Shown here one piece after another: positions 33,209-39,809 of a stretch of DNA of 39,809 nt. The notes below the pieces were generated by a model. The model did no database searches. It had not been told where the DNA came from and saw only the letters and a list, made by a program, of their open reading frames with translations. Position numbers and translations under genes: made by a program. Origin of the DNA: JBCBXA01 sp039816825 (lineage in GTDB: Bacteria; Pseudomonadota; Alphaproteobacteria; Rhizobiales; Rhizobiaceae). The stretch's first letter is position 1. Every line of letters starts with the position of its first letter. The DNA is taken from the NCBI GenBank assembly GCA_039816825.1, contig JBCBXA010000021.1, forward strand, positions 1 to 39,809, read 5' to 3'.

Positions 33209-33568
33209 GATCCTGTCTTCGACCTCCACAACTTTTGCGTGTACTGCAGAGTGTCAAAAATCTGCGTCGCCGTCAAAGTTGGGCGTTCCGCCAGTGGAAA
33301 AGCGTTTAACCGGCGCCCGACCAACCCGGAGAGTTGGACGGCAGAGGCCAGCGTAAGCTGCCGCTATGCTCCTACCTAAGCGGTTAGCGGTGAGGGTGTT
33401 CAGTTTGGAACGGGCAAGGCCGCTCCGGCAGAGATGGCGTACCCCTCCGACCGCTTCCCCGTCGGTCTGACTCGGCGGTTGCCCACCACCACCGGCGTGC
33501 CGGTGGTGGCGATGGAGGTCCATCCTTCAGGATTGTTGAACCTGTGTGTCCGATCATTGTTTGCCTGC
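33209..33568. other. hairpin-rich non-coding stretch with a relic resembling the anmK 3' end
   Basis: No functional gene is seen. On the plus strand, 33428-33502 translates to 25 codons that align without gaps to anmK codons at 31027-31101, sharing A-Y, R, G-L and P-T-T-T-G-V-P (12 identities). The DNA shares a 14-bp direct repeat, ACCACCACCGGCGT (31084-31097 and 33485-33498). Several short inverted repeats occur, the strongest at 33486-33509. The relic has no start and follows an upstream stop, so it is non-functional if it is a copy at all. Confidence 0.4.
33486..33509 (-). terminator. strong hairpin downstream of sbtA
   Basis: CCACCACCGGC (33486-33496) and GCCGGTGGTGG (33499-33509) form a perfect 11-bp repeat with a 2-nt centre, 60 bp past the sbtA stop. 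There is no U-tract after it, so it may protect the mRNA 3' end or impede polymerase rather than be a standard terminator. Confidence 0.5.
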
Positions 33569-34657
33569 TCATAGCGCCACCGCCCATTGCGCGAGGCCAA
33601 TCCAGAGAGGAATGGTCAGGATCGCGATTGGCGTTCCAAGCCCGGTGGACGACCCGATATAGGCCGATGGATTGGCCTTTGGCAGGGCTCCTCTCAGGGT
33701 TGGCGGCCCCGAAATGTCCGAACTGGACGCTGCCATGATTGCCAGAAGCGCGATGCCACCTGCAGAAAAGCCTGTTAGTTCGTGCGCGATCAGACCGAGT
33801 CCGAGACCAATGGCACCGTGGAAGAATGGCGCTGTGAGGCCATAGAGCAGATAGACGTGTGCCACCTTTCTCAACTCGGACAGACGAGACCAGGCCTCCA
33901 TACCCATAATGAGCATCAAGATGGAGAGCAGGCCTCTGAAAAGCGGCTCGTAGAAGCTCGCATAGACTGACTGCGGTTCAGCAAAGAAGCCAATGGCCAG
34001 GCCGAGGAGCAGCGCTGAGATGGCAGGACTTTGGGCAGTGTCCACCAGGATCTGCTTGATCATCGAGTTGCGCTCTGCGGGGCTGTCGAAGGCACCGCGC
34101 TTGCCGCCGGATGCTGTGCCGCCCCCCATGGACAGCGTCATGGTGCCGTCTCCTGACGGCTGCGCGCTTGTCGCTCTTTGCTCGGCGGTTTTGGCCAGAA
34201 CAATCGCCGTCACCAGCGCCGCAATGTCCATGAACGGGTAGAGCGCACCGATGAAGCCTTCATAGTAGACGCCGTCGCTTTCAAGCACAGCCATGCCCGC
34301 CGCCAGCGTTGATGCCGACACAGCACCAAATAACCCAGCCGTGGCGTAGCCATCCATTGGCTCGACGCCGAACCGTTTGGTGAGGCCATATCCGCCGGCA
34401 ACGACGATCAGAACGCCCGCCGCAGCAGCGGCCACGGCGGGGGCTGCGAGCGACAGAAGATCTGCTTCGGAAATCGACATGCCAGCGCCAAGCCCGACCT
34501 TCAGCAGCAGAAGGACCACGATGAACTTGTAGATGGGCTGCGGAATCTCAAATCGGCTGCCAAGCGCTGCCAGCAACATGCCGCCGATGAGGAAGGACAG
34601 TGTCGGTTTTTGAAGTTGGGAGACGATGGTCTCCGAGATGGCGATGAGGGCTTCCAT
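33569..34657 (-). CDS. sbtA: SbtA-type sodium-dependent bicarbonate transporter
   Basis: This 362-residue inner-membrane protein has about ten helices in two inverted halves and a central hydrophilic loop (about 165-200) rich in G, S and T. SbtA/DUF897 features include G-A-V-S-A-S-T near residue 115, G-F-I-G-A-L-Y-P-F-M-D near 138, and the repeat A-A-S-S-S-D-I-S-G-P-P-T-L-R near 320. SbtA imports bicarbonate with Na+, feeding carboxylases or carbonic anhydrase. The ATG at 34655-34657 has a GGAGAA site six bases upstream, so I prefer it to 34684. The divergent LysR gene is its likely regulator. No PII-like SbtB gene lies beside it. Confidence 0.9.
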   Translation of the reverse strand: MEALIAISETIVSQLQKPTLSFLIGGMLLAALGSRFEIPQPIYKFIVVLLLLKVGLGAGMSISEADLLSLAAPAVAAAAAGVLIVVAGGYGLTKRFGVEPMDGYATAGLFGAVSASTLAAGMAVLESDGVYYEGFIGALYPFMDIAALVTAIVLAKTAEQRATSAQPSGDGTMTLSMGGGTASGGKRGAFDSPAERNSMIKQILVDTAQSPAISALLLGLAIGFFAEPQSVYASFYEPLFRGLLSILMLIMGMEAWSRLSELRKVAHVYLLYGLTAPFFHGAIGLGLGLIAHELTGFSAGGIALLAIMAASSSDISGPPTLRGALPKANPSAYIGSSTGLGTPIAILTIPLWIGLAQWAVAL

Positions 34658-34719
34658 AGGGCTTCTCCATTGTTGGAGAGCCATATGGATCGACTGGACG
34701 TTCTAGAAAAATACAAATA

Positions 34720-34731
34720 TATCCATAGATA
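34720..34731. promoter_or_regulatory. possible LysR operator in the sbtA/lysR divergent promoter
   Basis: TATC-CATA-GATA is a dyad in a very AT-rich 60-bp stretch, 27 bp before the LysR start and about 60 bp before the sbtA start. LysR-type regulators commonly bind T-N11-A dyads in such divergent regions. A second palindrome, TTCTAGAA (34701-34708), lies nearer sbtA. The site assignment is inference. Confidence 0.4.
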
Positions 34732-34758
34732 CATTCAAAAATTAGAACTGTTGCTCGA

Positions 34759-35637
34759 ATGTCGTCGCTCAATTTCAACCATCTGCGTTACTTTCGAGCC
34801 GTCGCTCTAGACGGCCAACTGACCCGCGCTGCAGAAACTCTCAATCTCTCACAGTCGGCTTTGTCCGTGCAGATCAAGACGCTCGAGCAAAGGTTGGGGC
34901 ACCCCCTGTTTGAGAGGGTCGGTCGCCAGCTCGTGCTGACGGAAGCGGGGCAAATCGCCCTGACTTATGCTGACCGGATATTCGGCGCGGGCGACCAATT
35001 GCTCCAGGAGCTCTCGGCCAGCACCGAGACATCGCGCCCCTTGCGGGTGGGTGCGGTGTCGACGCTGTCGCGCAACTTCCAGATGCAGTTTCTAAAGCCG
35101 GTTCTGGATGTGGGTCGTGATGATTTTGTGCTCCAGGCCGGGCGTCGTCGCGATCTTCTGGCGGCTCTTCAAGCGCTGAAGCTCGACGTTGTGCTGTCGA
35201 CAGAGCCGCCCTATGCCGACCAGATGGACGGTCTGTCCATGCGTTCCGTGCTGCTGGCGGCGCAGGCGGTGAAAGCCCACGGACACGCTCATAGACTCGA
35301 TTACGGAACACTCGAGGACATGCTTTCAAATGAGCCGATCATTCTGCCCACAGAGAGCGTCATTCGTGACAGCTTTGATGCTCTTGTCGCCCGGTTGAAT
35401 GTCAGTCCGAGGATTGCTGCCGAAGTCGATGATATGGCGATGGTGCGCCTTCTGGCTCGCAATGATGCGGGGATCGCCATCGCACCGTCAGTGGTGGTAG
35501 GCGACGAGTTGGCGAGCGGTGGCCTGGCAACCGCAGCCTTCGATCTCGCAATTACCGAGGCGTTTTATGCGACCACGGTTGAGCGGGCGTTTCCCCACCC
35601 TGCGCTGGAGCGATTGCTGGAGACGAGAACGCCTTAG
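34759..35637 (+). CDS. LysR-family transcriptional regulator, likely regulator of sbtA
   Basis: This 292-residue protein has an N-terminal winged helix-turn-helix (about residues 3-62: L-R-Y-F-R-A-V-A, L-T-R-A-A-E-T-L-N-L-S-Q-S-A-L-S-V-Q-I, L-F-E-R). A periplasmic-binding-like effector domain begins near residue 93. LysR proteins bind a small effector and act on divergent promoters; the divergent sbtA predicts control by inorganic carbon status. The start is ATG 34759. Its stop codon overlaps that of the convergent dedA-like gene (35634-35637). Confidence 0.93.
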   Translation: MSSLNFNHLRYFRAVALDGQLTRAAETLNLSQSALSVQIKTLEQRLGHPLFERVGRQLVLTEAGQIALTYADRIFGAGDQLLQELSASTETSRPLRVGAVSTLSRNFQMQFLKPVLDVGRDDFVLQAGRRRDLLAALQALKLDVVLSTEPPYADQMDGLSMRSVLLAAQAVKAHGHAHRLDYGTLEDMLSNEPIILPTESVIRDSFDALVARLNVSPRIAAEVDDMAMVRLLARNDAGIAIAPSVVVGDELASGGLATAAFDLAITEAFYATTVERAFPHPALERLLETRTP

Positions 35638-36239
35638 ACGTCTTCAAATTCGAAGGCGCGCCAGCGGAGCGTGAGCAGCACCAGCCCGCACAGGAAAACG
35701 CCAAACGCAAACCCACTCACCAGGAAGCCGACAACCACTTCACTGAGCGTTGGCAATTGCCCGGCTGCGAAATAACCCATTAGCACATAGGCGGACGTCC
35801 AAAGGGTGGCACCAACGCCACCGACAAGGGTGAAGTGGCCCCAGCGCATGCCGGTCGCTCCAGCGACATAGGTCACATAGGGACCGAGAGGGCTGAGCAC
35901 GGTGTGGCTGAGGAAAACGGCCATCCGGCCTCGTTTTTCGAGCAGGTCGGTCCCACGCTGGACGAGCGGCGCAATCCGCTTCTGGTCTTCCAGCCAGTCG
36001 ATGAGGGACGGGCCGTAGGACCGTGCCAGCCAGTAGGCGAGCTGATCTCCGGCCAAATAGGCGGACAGCGCCACCAGAAGTACCGCGATGACATTCATGT
36101 CGCCAGCTGCCGCCAGGCCGCCGGATGTGAGCGCAATCACAGCGGCTGGCAGCGGGATGCCCGTGCACGCCACACCGATGGCTGCGGCGATGATCCAGAG
36201 GCCATAAGTCGGCAGCAGATCGAGAAAAAGCTCAGTCAT
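35634..36239 (-). CDS. DedA-family membrane protein
   Basis: This 201-residue protein of the DedA (SNARE-associated/VTT) family has re-entrant and transmembrane segments. Family marks are the G-D-Q-L-A-Y-W-L-A-R block near residue 63 and the later G-x-x-x-F-L-S-H-T-V-L-S-P-L-G-P-Y-V-T-Y-V-A-G motif near 110, which holds an S-P-x-G-P in place of the usual R-F-x-P. Bacterial DedA proteins flip undecaprenyl phosphate or phospholipids. The ATG at 36237-36239 overlaps the end of the upstream gene, so translation is coupled. Confidence 0.92.
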   Translation of the reverse strand: MTELFLDLLPTYGLWIIAAAIGVACTGIPLPAAVIALTSGGLAAAGDMNVIAVLLVALSAYLAGDQLAYWLARSYGPSLIDWLEDQKRIAPLVQRGTDLLEKRGRMAVFLSHTVLSPLGPYVTYVAGATGMRWGHFTLVGGVGATLWTSAYVLMGYFAAGQLPTLSEVVVGFLVSGFAFGVFLCGLVLLTLRWRAFEFEDV

Positions 36240-36591
36240 CGCTTGCTTCCAGCGCGGCTTGCGCGTCACGCACGCGCTGCGTGAGCTCCGGCAATGTTAG
36301 GCTCATCCGACGGGCGATCCTGCCAACGCGAGGCCGTTCCCCCTCAAGATCTTCGGGCAGCTCGAATATCTCCATCACCGTCTCTCGAGGCAGGTCGTAG
36401 GACAGAGCCACATATCTTGGTGTCATCCACGGCTTTAGAGGTTCGTTTTGATGGCGCGGATCGTTGAAGTGAATGATGTCGGCCAGAAAACCAGCCGAGA
36501 ACGTCACCAGCACAAAGAATGACACGGCGGTTGCTGCAACCACTACAAAGTTGCTTCTCAAGAAGGCCAGCAGTTTTCGGCTTCCGCGCAT
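36232..36591 (-). CDS. small membrane-anchored protein of unknown function, paired with DedA
   Basis: This 119-residue protein has one transmembrane helix (about residues 14-38) preceded by a basic N-terminus, then a soluble domain with the distinctive P-W-M-T-P-R-Y-V-A-L-S-Y-D-L-P-R-E block at about 54-70. No named family comes to mind; similar proteins occur in alphaproteobacteria as I recall. It overlaps the dedA-like gene by 8 bp, implying coupled translation and a shared membrane function. It follows the alpha/beta hydrolase gene by 16 bp. Confidence 0.8.
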   Translation of the reverse strand: MRGSRKLLAFLRSNFVVVAATAVSFFVLVTFSAGFLADIIHFNDPRHQNEPLKPWMTPRYVALSYDLPRETVMEIFELPEDLEGERPRVGRIARRMSLTLPELTQRVRDAQAALEASDD

Positions 36592-36607
36592 GGATAGCGA
36601 AGACCGC

Positions 36608-37285
36608 CTATCGAAGCAGGCGGATTTCCGGGTCTGGCGAGTTCTTCATCTCCAGACGCATCAGCATATAGTCTTCGCAGATCTCGACCACCTCATCCTG
36701 CCGGCCTTCAAAGAAGTGAGCTGCGCCATCCATGGTGTGCTGGGTGATGCGGATTCCCTTCTGGGTCATGAGCTTGTCGACAAGCCCCTGTACATCCTTG
36801 GGCGGCGCGACCTTGTCCTCGCTGCCGTGCAAAATTATGCCAGATGAAGGGCAGGGAGCAAGGAACGAGAAATCGTACAAATTGGGCGAGGGGGCAATCG
36901 ACATGAAACCCTCAACTTCGGGGCGGCGCATGAGCAATTGCATGCCGATCCATGCGCCGAAGGAATATCCGGCAATCCAAGTTGCCCGGCTCTCTGGGTG
37001 CAGGGCCTGGATCCAGTCCAGAGCTGCTGCCGCATCCGACAATTCCCCCGCGCCATGGTCAAACTCGCCCTGGCTGCGGCCGATACCCCGGAAATTGAAG
37101 CGCAGCGCTGTAAACCCGTTTTCGACAAACATGTAGAAGAGCTTGTAGCAAAGCTCATTGTTCATGTTGCCGCCAAACTGGGGGTGAGGATGCAGCACGA
37201 TGGCGATGGGCGCTTTGGGATCGTCGGCGGGTTGATAGCGGCCTTCGAGGCGGCCTTCGGGGCCGGCGAACAGGACTTCAGGCAT
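36608..37285 (-). CDS. alpha/beta hydrolase family protein
   Basis: This 225-residue cytoplasmic hydrolase has an oxyanion-hole segment H-P-H-P-Q-F-G-G-N at about 32-40 and the nucleophile elbow G-Y-S108-F-G. The acidic residue is in H-G-S-E-D and the catalytic His in G-A-A-H-F-F. The substrate is unknown; the H-P-H-P group is often found beside suf or cysteine desulfurase genes in alphaproteobacteria. The ATG at 37283-37285 fits the family start; the frame open to 37342 adds no homology. It is divergent from the cysteine desulfurase gene and heads the run towards dedA. Confidence 0.9.
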   Translation of the reverse strand: MPEVLFAGPEGRLEGRYQPADDPKAPIAIVLHPHPQFGGNMNNELCYKLFYMFVENGFTALRFNFRGIGRSQGEFDHGAGELSDAAAALDWIQALHPESRATWIAGYSFGAWIGMQLLMRRPEVEGFMSIAPSPNLYDFSFLAPCPSSGIILHGSEDKVAPPKDVQGLVDKLMTQKGIRITQHTMDGAAHFFEGRQDEVVEICEDYMLMRLEMKNSPDPEIRLLR

Positions 37286-37424
37286 GGGTAAACTCGCAAA
37301 ATGGGCGCAGTACGCGCGCTGGATCGAAGCACGTCTGCGCAAGCCGAATGAGGAACAGGTGGAGCCTTGTAGGACAATGGCCTAGAGAGTTTCAACAAAA
37401 AGCGACCAGCGCCATCATCAGGGC

Positions 37425-38555
37425 GTGAAACCAGACCTGCGACGGGCCATGCCTTCAGCTCAACCTCGTATCTACGCCGACCACAACGCCTCAGCGCCGC
37501 TTCGGCCGGAGGCGCGCACAGCCATGCTGGAAGCGCTAGCAATGCCCAGCAATCCATCCTCCATTCACGGAGAAGGGCGGCGTGCGCGCGGTCTGGTAGA
37601 GAAAGCGCGCAGGCAGGTAGCCGCCCTTGTGGGCGGAGACCCGGAAGCCGTTATCTTCCTGTCTGGAGCCACTGAGGCGATTGCGACCGCATTGCAGATG
37701 CACGCCAGTCCACATTTCCGCCCGCTGGCGACGGAGCATGCAGCCGTGCTGGCTGCCCATGGCTTCCCCGGTGAACGCGTTGCGCCCATCACTGTCGATG
37801 GGGACGGACTTCCAGCATGGCCGACGCCCGTTGCAGATGGTGACCTCTTGGCCGTGCAGATGGCCAACAGCGAAACCGGTGTACTGGCTCCCAATCCTCC
37901 GGAAAGCGGTGCTTTTTTGTTCCGCGATGCGGTTCAGTCAGCCGGCAAGATCCCCACCGACATGATCGAGTGCGGCGCGGCGTTGCTGTGCCTCTCCAGC
38001 CATAAGCTCGGTGGTCCACAGGGCGCAGCTGCCCTGATCGGGCGCACGCCTGACTACCTGCCGCCGCCCCTCATTCGTGGTGGGGGCCAGGAAAGAGGCC
38101 GGCGCGGCGGCACGGAAAACGTTGCGGCCATCGCCGGTTTTGGAGCCGCATGCGAAGCAGCAATGGCCGACCTTGAGGGCTTTGCAGATCGCACGGGTAA
38201 GTTGCGGGATGCGATGGAAGATGGGCTGAAGCAGATGGCTGAAGTCTCAGGGTACGAATTGGTGATTCACGGCGGCAAGGCCAACCGCCTGCCCAACACA
38301 TCGTGTTTTTCTTTCACCGGTCTGGACGCATCCACGGCCTTGATGGCCGCAGACCTCGCGGGCATTTCCATCTCTTCCGGCGCGGCGTGCTCTTCTGGCA
38401 AGGTCGGGAAGAGCCATGTGCTTCAGGCGATGGGTGTGTCTGAAGAGCTCGCCAAAGGCGCGTTGCGCGTCAGTTTTGGCTGGAACAGCGGCGCGGAGGA
38501 CGCAGACCGCATCTGCGAATTTCTGCAGCGTGAACTGCCCAGACTCCTGCGTTAG
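37425..38555 (+). CDS. cysteine desulfurase (NifS/IscS type)
   Basis: This 376-residue PLP enzyme takes sulfur from cysteine for Fe-S cluster assembly. The PLP lysine is K194 in S-S-H-K-L-G-G-P-Q-G, the H-N-A-S-A-P cofactor region is at 20-25, R-G-G-G-Q-E at 218-223, and the catalytic cysteine C322 in S-G-A-A-C-S. It is slightly shorter than E. coli IscS. The GTG at 37425 and the ATG at 37449 are both possible starts; the latter places the M-P-S-A-Q start near the usual one. It lies directly before sufB but is separated by a 175-bp control region. Confidence 0.94.
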   Translation: MKPDLRRAMPSAQPRIYADHNASAPLRPEARTAMLEALAMPSNPSSIHGEGRRARGLVEKARRQVAALVGGDPEAVIFLSGATEAIATALQMHASPHFRPLATEHAAVLAAHGFPGERVAPITVDGDGLPAWPTPVADGDLLAVQMANSETGVLAPNPPESGAFLFRDAVQSAGKIPTDMIECGAALLCLSSHKLGGPQGAAALIGRTPDYLPPPLIRGGGQERGRRGGTENVAAIAGFGAACEAAMADLEGFADRTGKLRDAMEDGLKQMAEVSGYELVIHGGKANRLPNTSCFSFTGLDASTALMAADLAGISISSGAACSSGKVGKSHVLQAMGVSEELAKGALRVSFGWNSGAEDADRICEFLQRELPRLLR

Positions 38556-38622
38556 ACGCAGCTCGTCCGCGGCCAGGCGCGGCATTCACACACCGCAAAC
38601 GGTCTTGCTCAGCTCTTTGAAT

Positions 38623-38659
38623 GATTCTAAGAAACCGGAACTTCTTAGAATCTTTCTAA
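38623..38659 (+). promoter_or_regulatory. iron-responsive (ICE/Irr-like) box array upstream of sufB
   Basis: TTAGAA-TCT-TTCTAA (38645-38659) closely matches the iron control element TTTAGAA-N3-TTCTAAA bound by Irr in alphaproteobacteria. A larger perfect inverted repeat, GATTCTAAGAA (38623-38633) and TTCTTAGAATC (38642-38652), overlaps it, giving at least three half-sites. It lies about 70 bp before the sufB start. Binding of Irr, or of another iron regulator, is inference. Confidence 0.6.
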
Positions 38660-38730
38660 CGGATCTTGCTGGGGCGTCATCCATCCCCATCTCACCTCCG
38701 TAAGACGTGCAAAGCCCCTTGGAGTTGCCC

Positions 38731-39809
38731 ATGCCAGCCGTTCAGGAAACCATCGATCAGGTTAAAGCCATTGATGTCGACCAGTACAAATATGGCTTCG
38801 CAACGGATATTGAGTCCGAAAAGGCACCCAAAGGTCTTTCGGAAGAAGTCATCCGCTTCATCTCGGCCAAAAAGAATGAGCCAGAGTGGATGCTCGAGTG
38901 GCGTCTTGACGCCTATGAGCGCTGGAAAACCATGGAGAGTCCTGACTGGGCCCGCGTGGAATATCCAGAGATCGACTTCAACGACATCTATTACTATTCC
39001 GCACCGAAGAGCCTGGTCGACGGGCCCAAGACACTGGATGATGTCGATCCCGAGCTGCTGTCGACATACGAGAAGCTAGGCATCCCGTTGGCCGAGCAAG
39101 AGATGCTCGCCGGCGTTCAGGAACGTCGAGTGGCTGTTGATGCCGTGTTCGACTCGGTTTCTGTGGTCACGACGTTCCAGGAAGAGCTGAAAAAGGCGGG
39201 CGTGATCTTCATGCCGATCTCCGAAGCCATCCACGAGCATCCGGAGCTTGTGCGCAAATATCTCGCTTCGGTCGTACCGGTGTCGGATAATTACTATTCA
39301 GCTCTCAACTGCGCCGTCTTTACCGATGGCTCGTTTGTCTACATCCCCAAGGGCGTTCGCTGCCCGATGGAATTGTCGACCTATTTCCGCATCAATGAGC
39401 AGAACACCGGCCAATTCGAGCGCACGCTGATCATTTGCGAGGAGGGCGGTTACGTCTCCTACCTTGAAGGGTGCACCGCGCCTCAGCGCGACGAGAACCA
39501 GCTGCACGCCGCCGTGGTTGAGCTGGTCGCCATGGACGATGCAGAGATCAAGTACTCGACGGTTCAGAACTGGTACCCCGGTGACGCTGAGGGCAAGGGC
39601 GGTATCTATAATTTCGTGACCAAGCGCGGCGACTGCCGCGGCAAGAACTCGAAAATCAGCTGGACTCAGGTTGAGACCGGTTCGGCCATCACCTGGAAGT
39701 ACCCAAGCTGCATCCTGCGCGGCGACGGTAGTCAGGGCGAGTTCTACTCGATTGCGGTCTCCAACGGTCGCCAGCAGATCGATAGCGGCACCAAGATGGT
39801 GCATCTGGG
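38731..39809 (+). CDS. sufB: Fe-S cluster assembly scaffold protein SufB (partial, runs off the right edge)
   Basis: A continuous frame of 359 codons starts at ATG 38731, with a GGAG ribosome binding site (38721-38724), and leaves the window. It shows the SufB blocks D-V-D-Q-Y-K-Y-G-F, E-P-E-W-M-L-E-W-R, G-V-R-C-P-M-E-L-S-T-Y-F-R-I-N, Y-L-E-G-C-T-A-P and Y-S-T-V-Q-N-W-Y-P-G-D. SufB forms the SufBC2D complex, on which iron-sulfur clusters are built from sulfur supplied by the cysteine desulfurase just upstream. sufC and sufD are expected to follow beyond the window. Expression is probably controlled by the box array at 38623-38659. Confidence 0.97.
   Translation, partial: MPAVQETIDQVKAIDVDQYKYGFATDIESEKAPKGLSEEVIRFISAKKNEPEWMLEWRLDAYERWKTMESPDWARVEYPEIDFNDIYYYSAPKSLVDGPKTLDDVDPELLSTYEKLGIPLAEQEMLAGVQERRVAVDAVFDSVSVVTTFQEELKKAGVIFMPISEAIHEHPELVRKYLASVVPVSDNYYSALNCAVFTDGSFVYIPKGVRCPMELSTYFRINEQNTGQFERTLIICEEGGYVSYLEGCTAPQRDENQLHAAVVELVAMDDAEIKYSTVQNWYPGDAEGKGGIYNFVTKRGDCRGKNSKISWTQVETGSAITWKYPSCILRGDGSQGEFYSIAVSNGRQQIDSGTKMVHL

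Noticed and set aside
1..39809. CRISPR arrays, tRNA or rRNA genes, insertion sequences
   Set aside because: No regularly spaced repeats, cloverleaf sequences, rRNA motifs or transposase frames were seen on either strand.

Overview
The window looks like a chromosomal segment of an alphaproteobacterium with fairly high GC content. I base this on gene families and gene order. The run aroQ-accB-accC-(lysE)-aat facing a DUF2155 gene and an NDUFA12-type complex I gene is an alphaproteobacterial arrangement, as is rne divergent from amiC-mrcA. The suf locus begins with a stand-alone cysteine desulfurase and has an ICE/Irr-like box. The genus cannot be named from the sequence. No rRNA, tRNA, CRISPR array, transposase or integrase was seen.

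Positions 1-250 hold the abutting remains of two unrelated genes: the 3' end of a class III (glutathione-dependent) alcohol dehydrogenase on the minus strand and a DUF4344-like fragment on the plus strand. Positions 280-1782 carry a small secreted protein, NDUFA12 and DUF2155. Positions 1722-7637 are a minus-strand housekeeping block: an M48/TPR protease, a DsbA-like oxidoreductase, aroQ, accB, accC, a LysE exporter and aat. They link envelope protein quality control, the shikimate pathway, the first step of fatty acid synthesis and N-end-rule tagging. RNase E (7829-10678) ends at a clear terminator and is separated by about 570 bp from the divergent cell-wall pair amiC-mrcA (11251-15223).

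In relatives I know, prfB follows mrcA directly. Here about 5.7 kb lies between them: a three-gene YbjQ cassette, DUF2798 plus pirin, an unrecognised 524-residue protein with a PD-(D/E)XK-like N-terminus, a gene-poor stretch and an aldehyde dehydrogenase. prfB (20921-22049) keeps the programmed +1 frameshift. Positions 22065-31137 are again housekeeping-like: a class V aminotransferase, an M23 envelope peptidase, Bcp peroxiredoxin, a giant AsmA/DUF3971 protein, TyrS and AnmK.

Positions 31101-33208 contain a compact signalling cluster: a response regulator, a divergent PAS histidine kinase and a convergent second response regulator overlapping the kinase by 131 bp. A 21-bp palindrome sits in the divergent promoter region. 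An eroded look-alike of the anmK 3' end lies on the far side of the cluster, hinting that it was inserted. Next come an SbtA-type bicarbonate transporter with a divergent LysR regulator, a DedA protein with a small partner, an alpha/beta hydrolase, a cysteine desulfurase and the start of sufB, which runs off the right edge.

The strongest leads for something undescribed are the REC/PAS-kinase/REC cluster with its operator and flanking relic, the nuclease-like 524-residue protein, and the tandem iron-box array in front of sufB.
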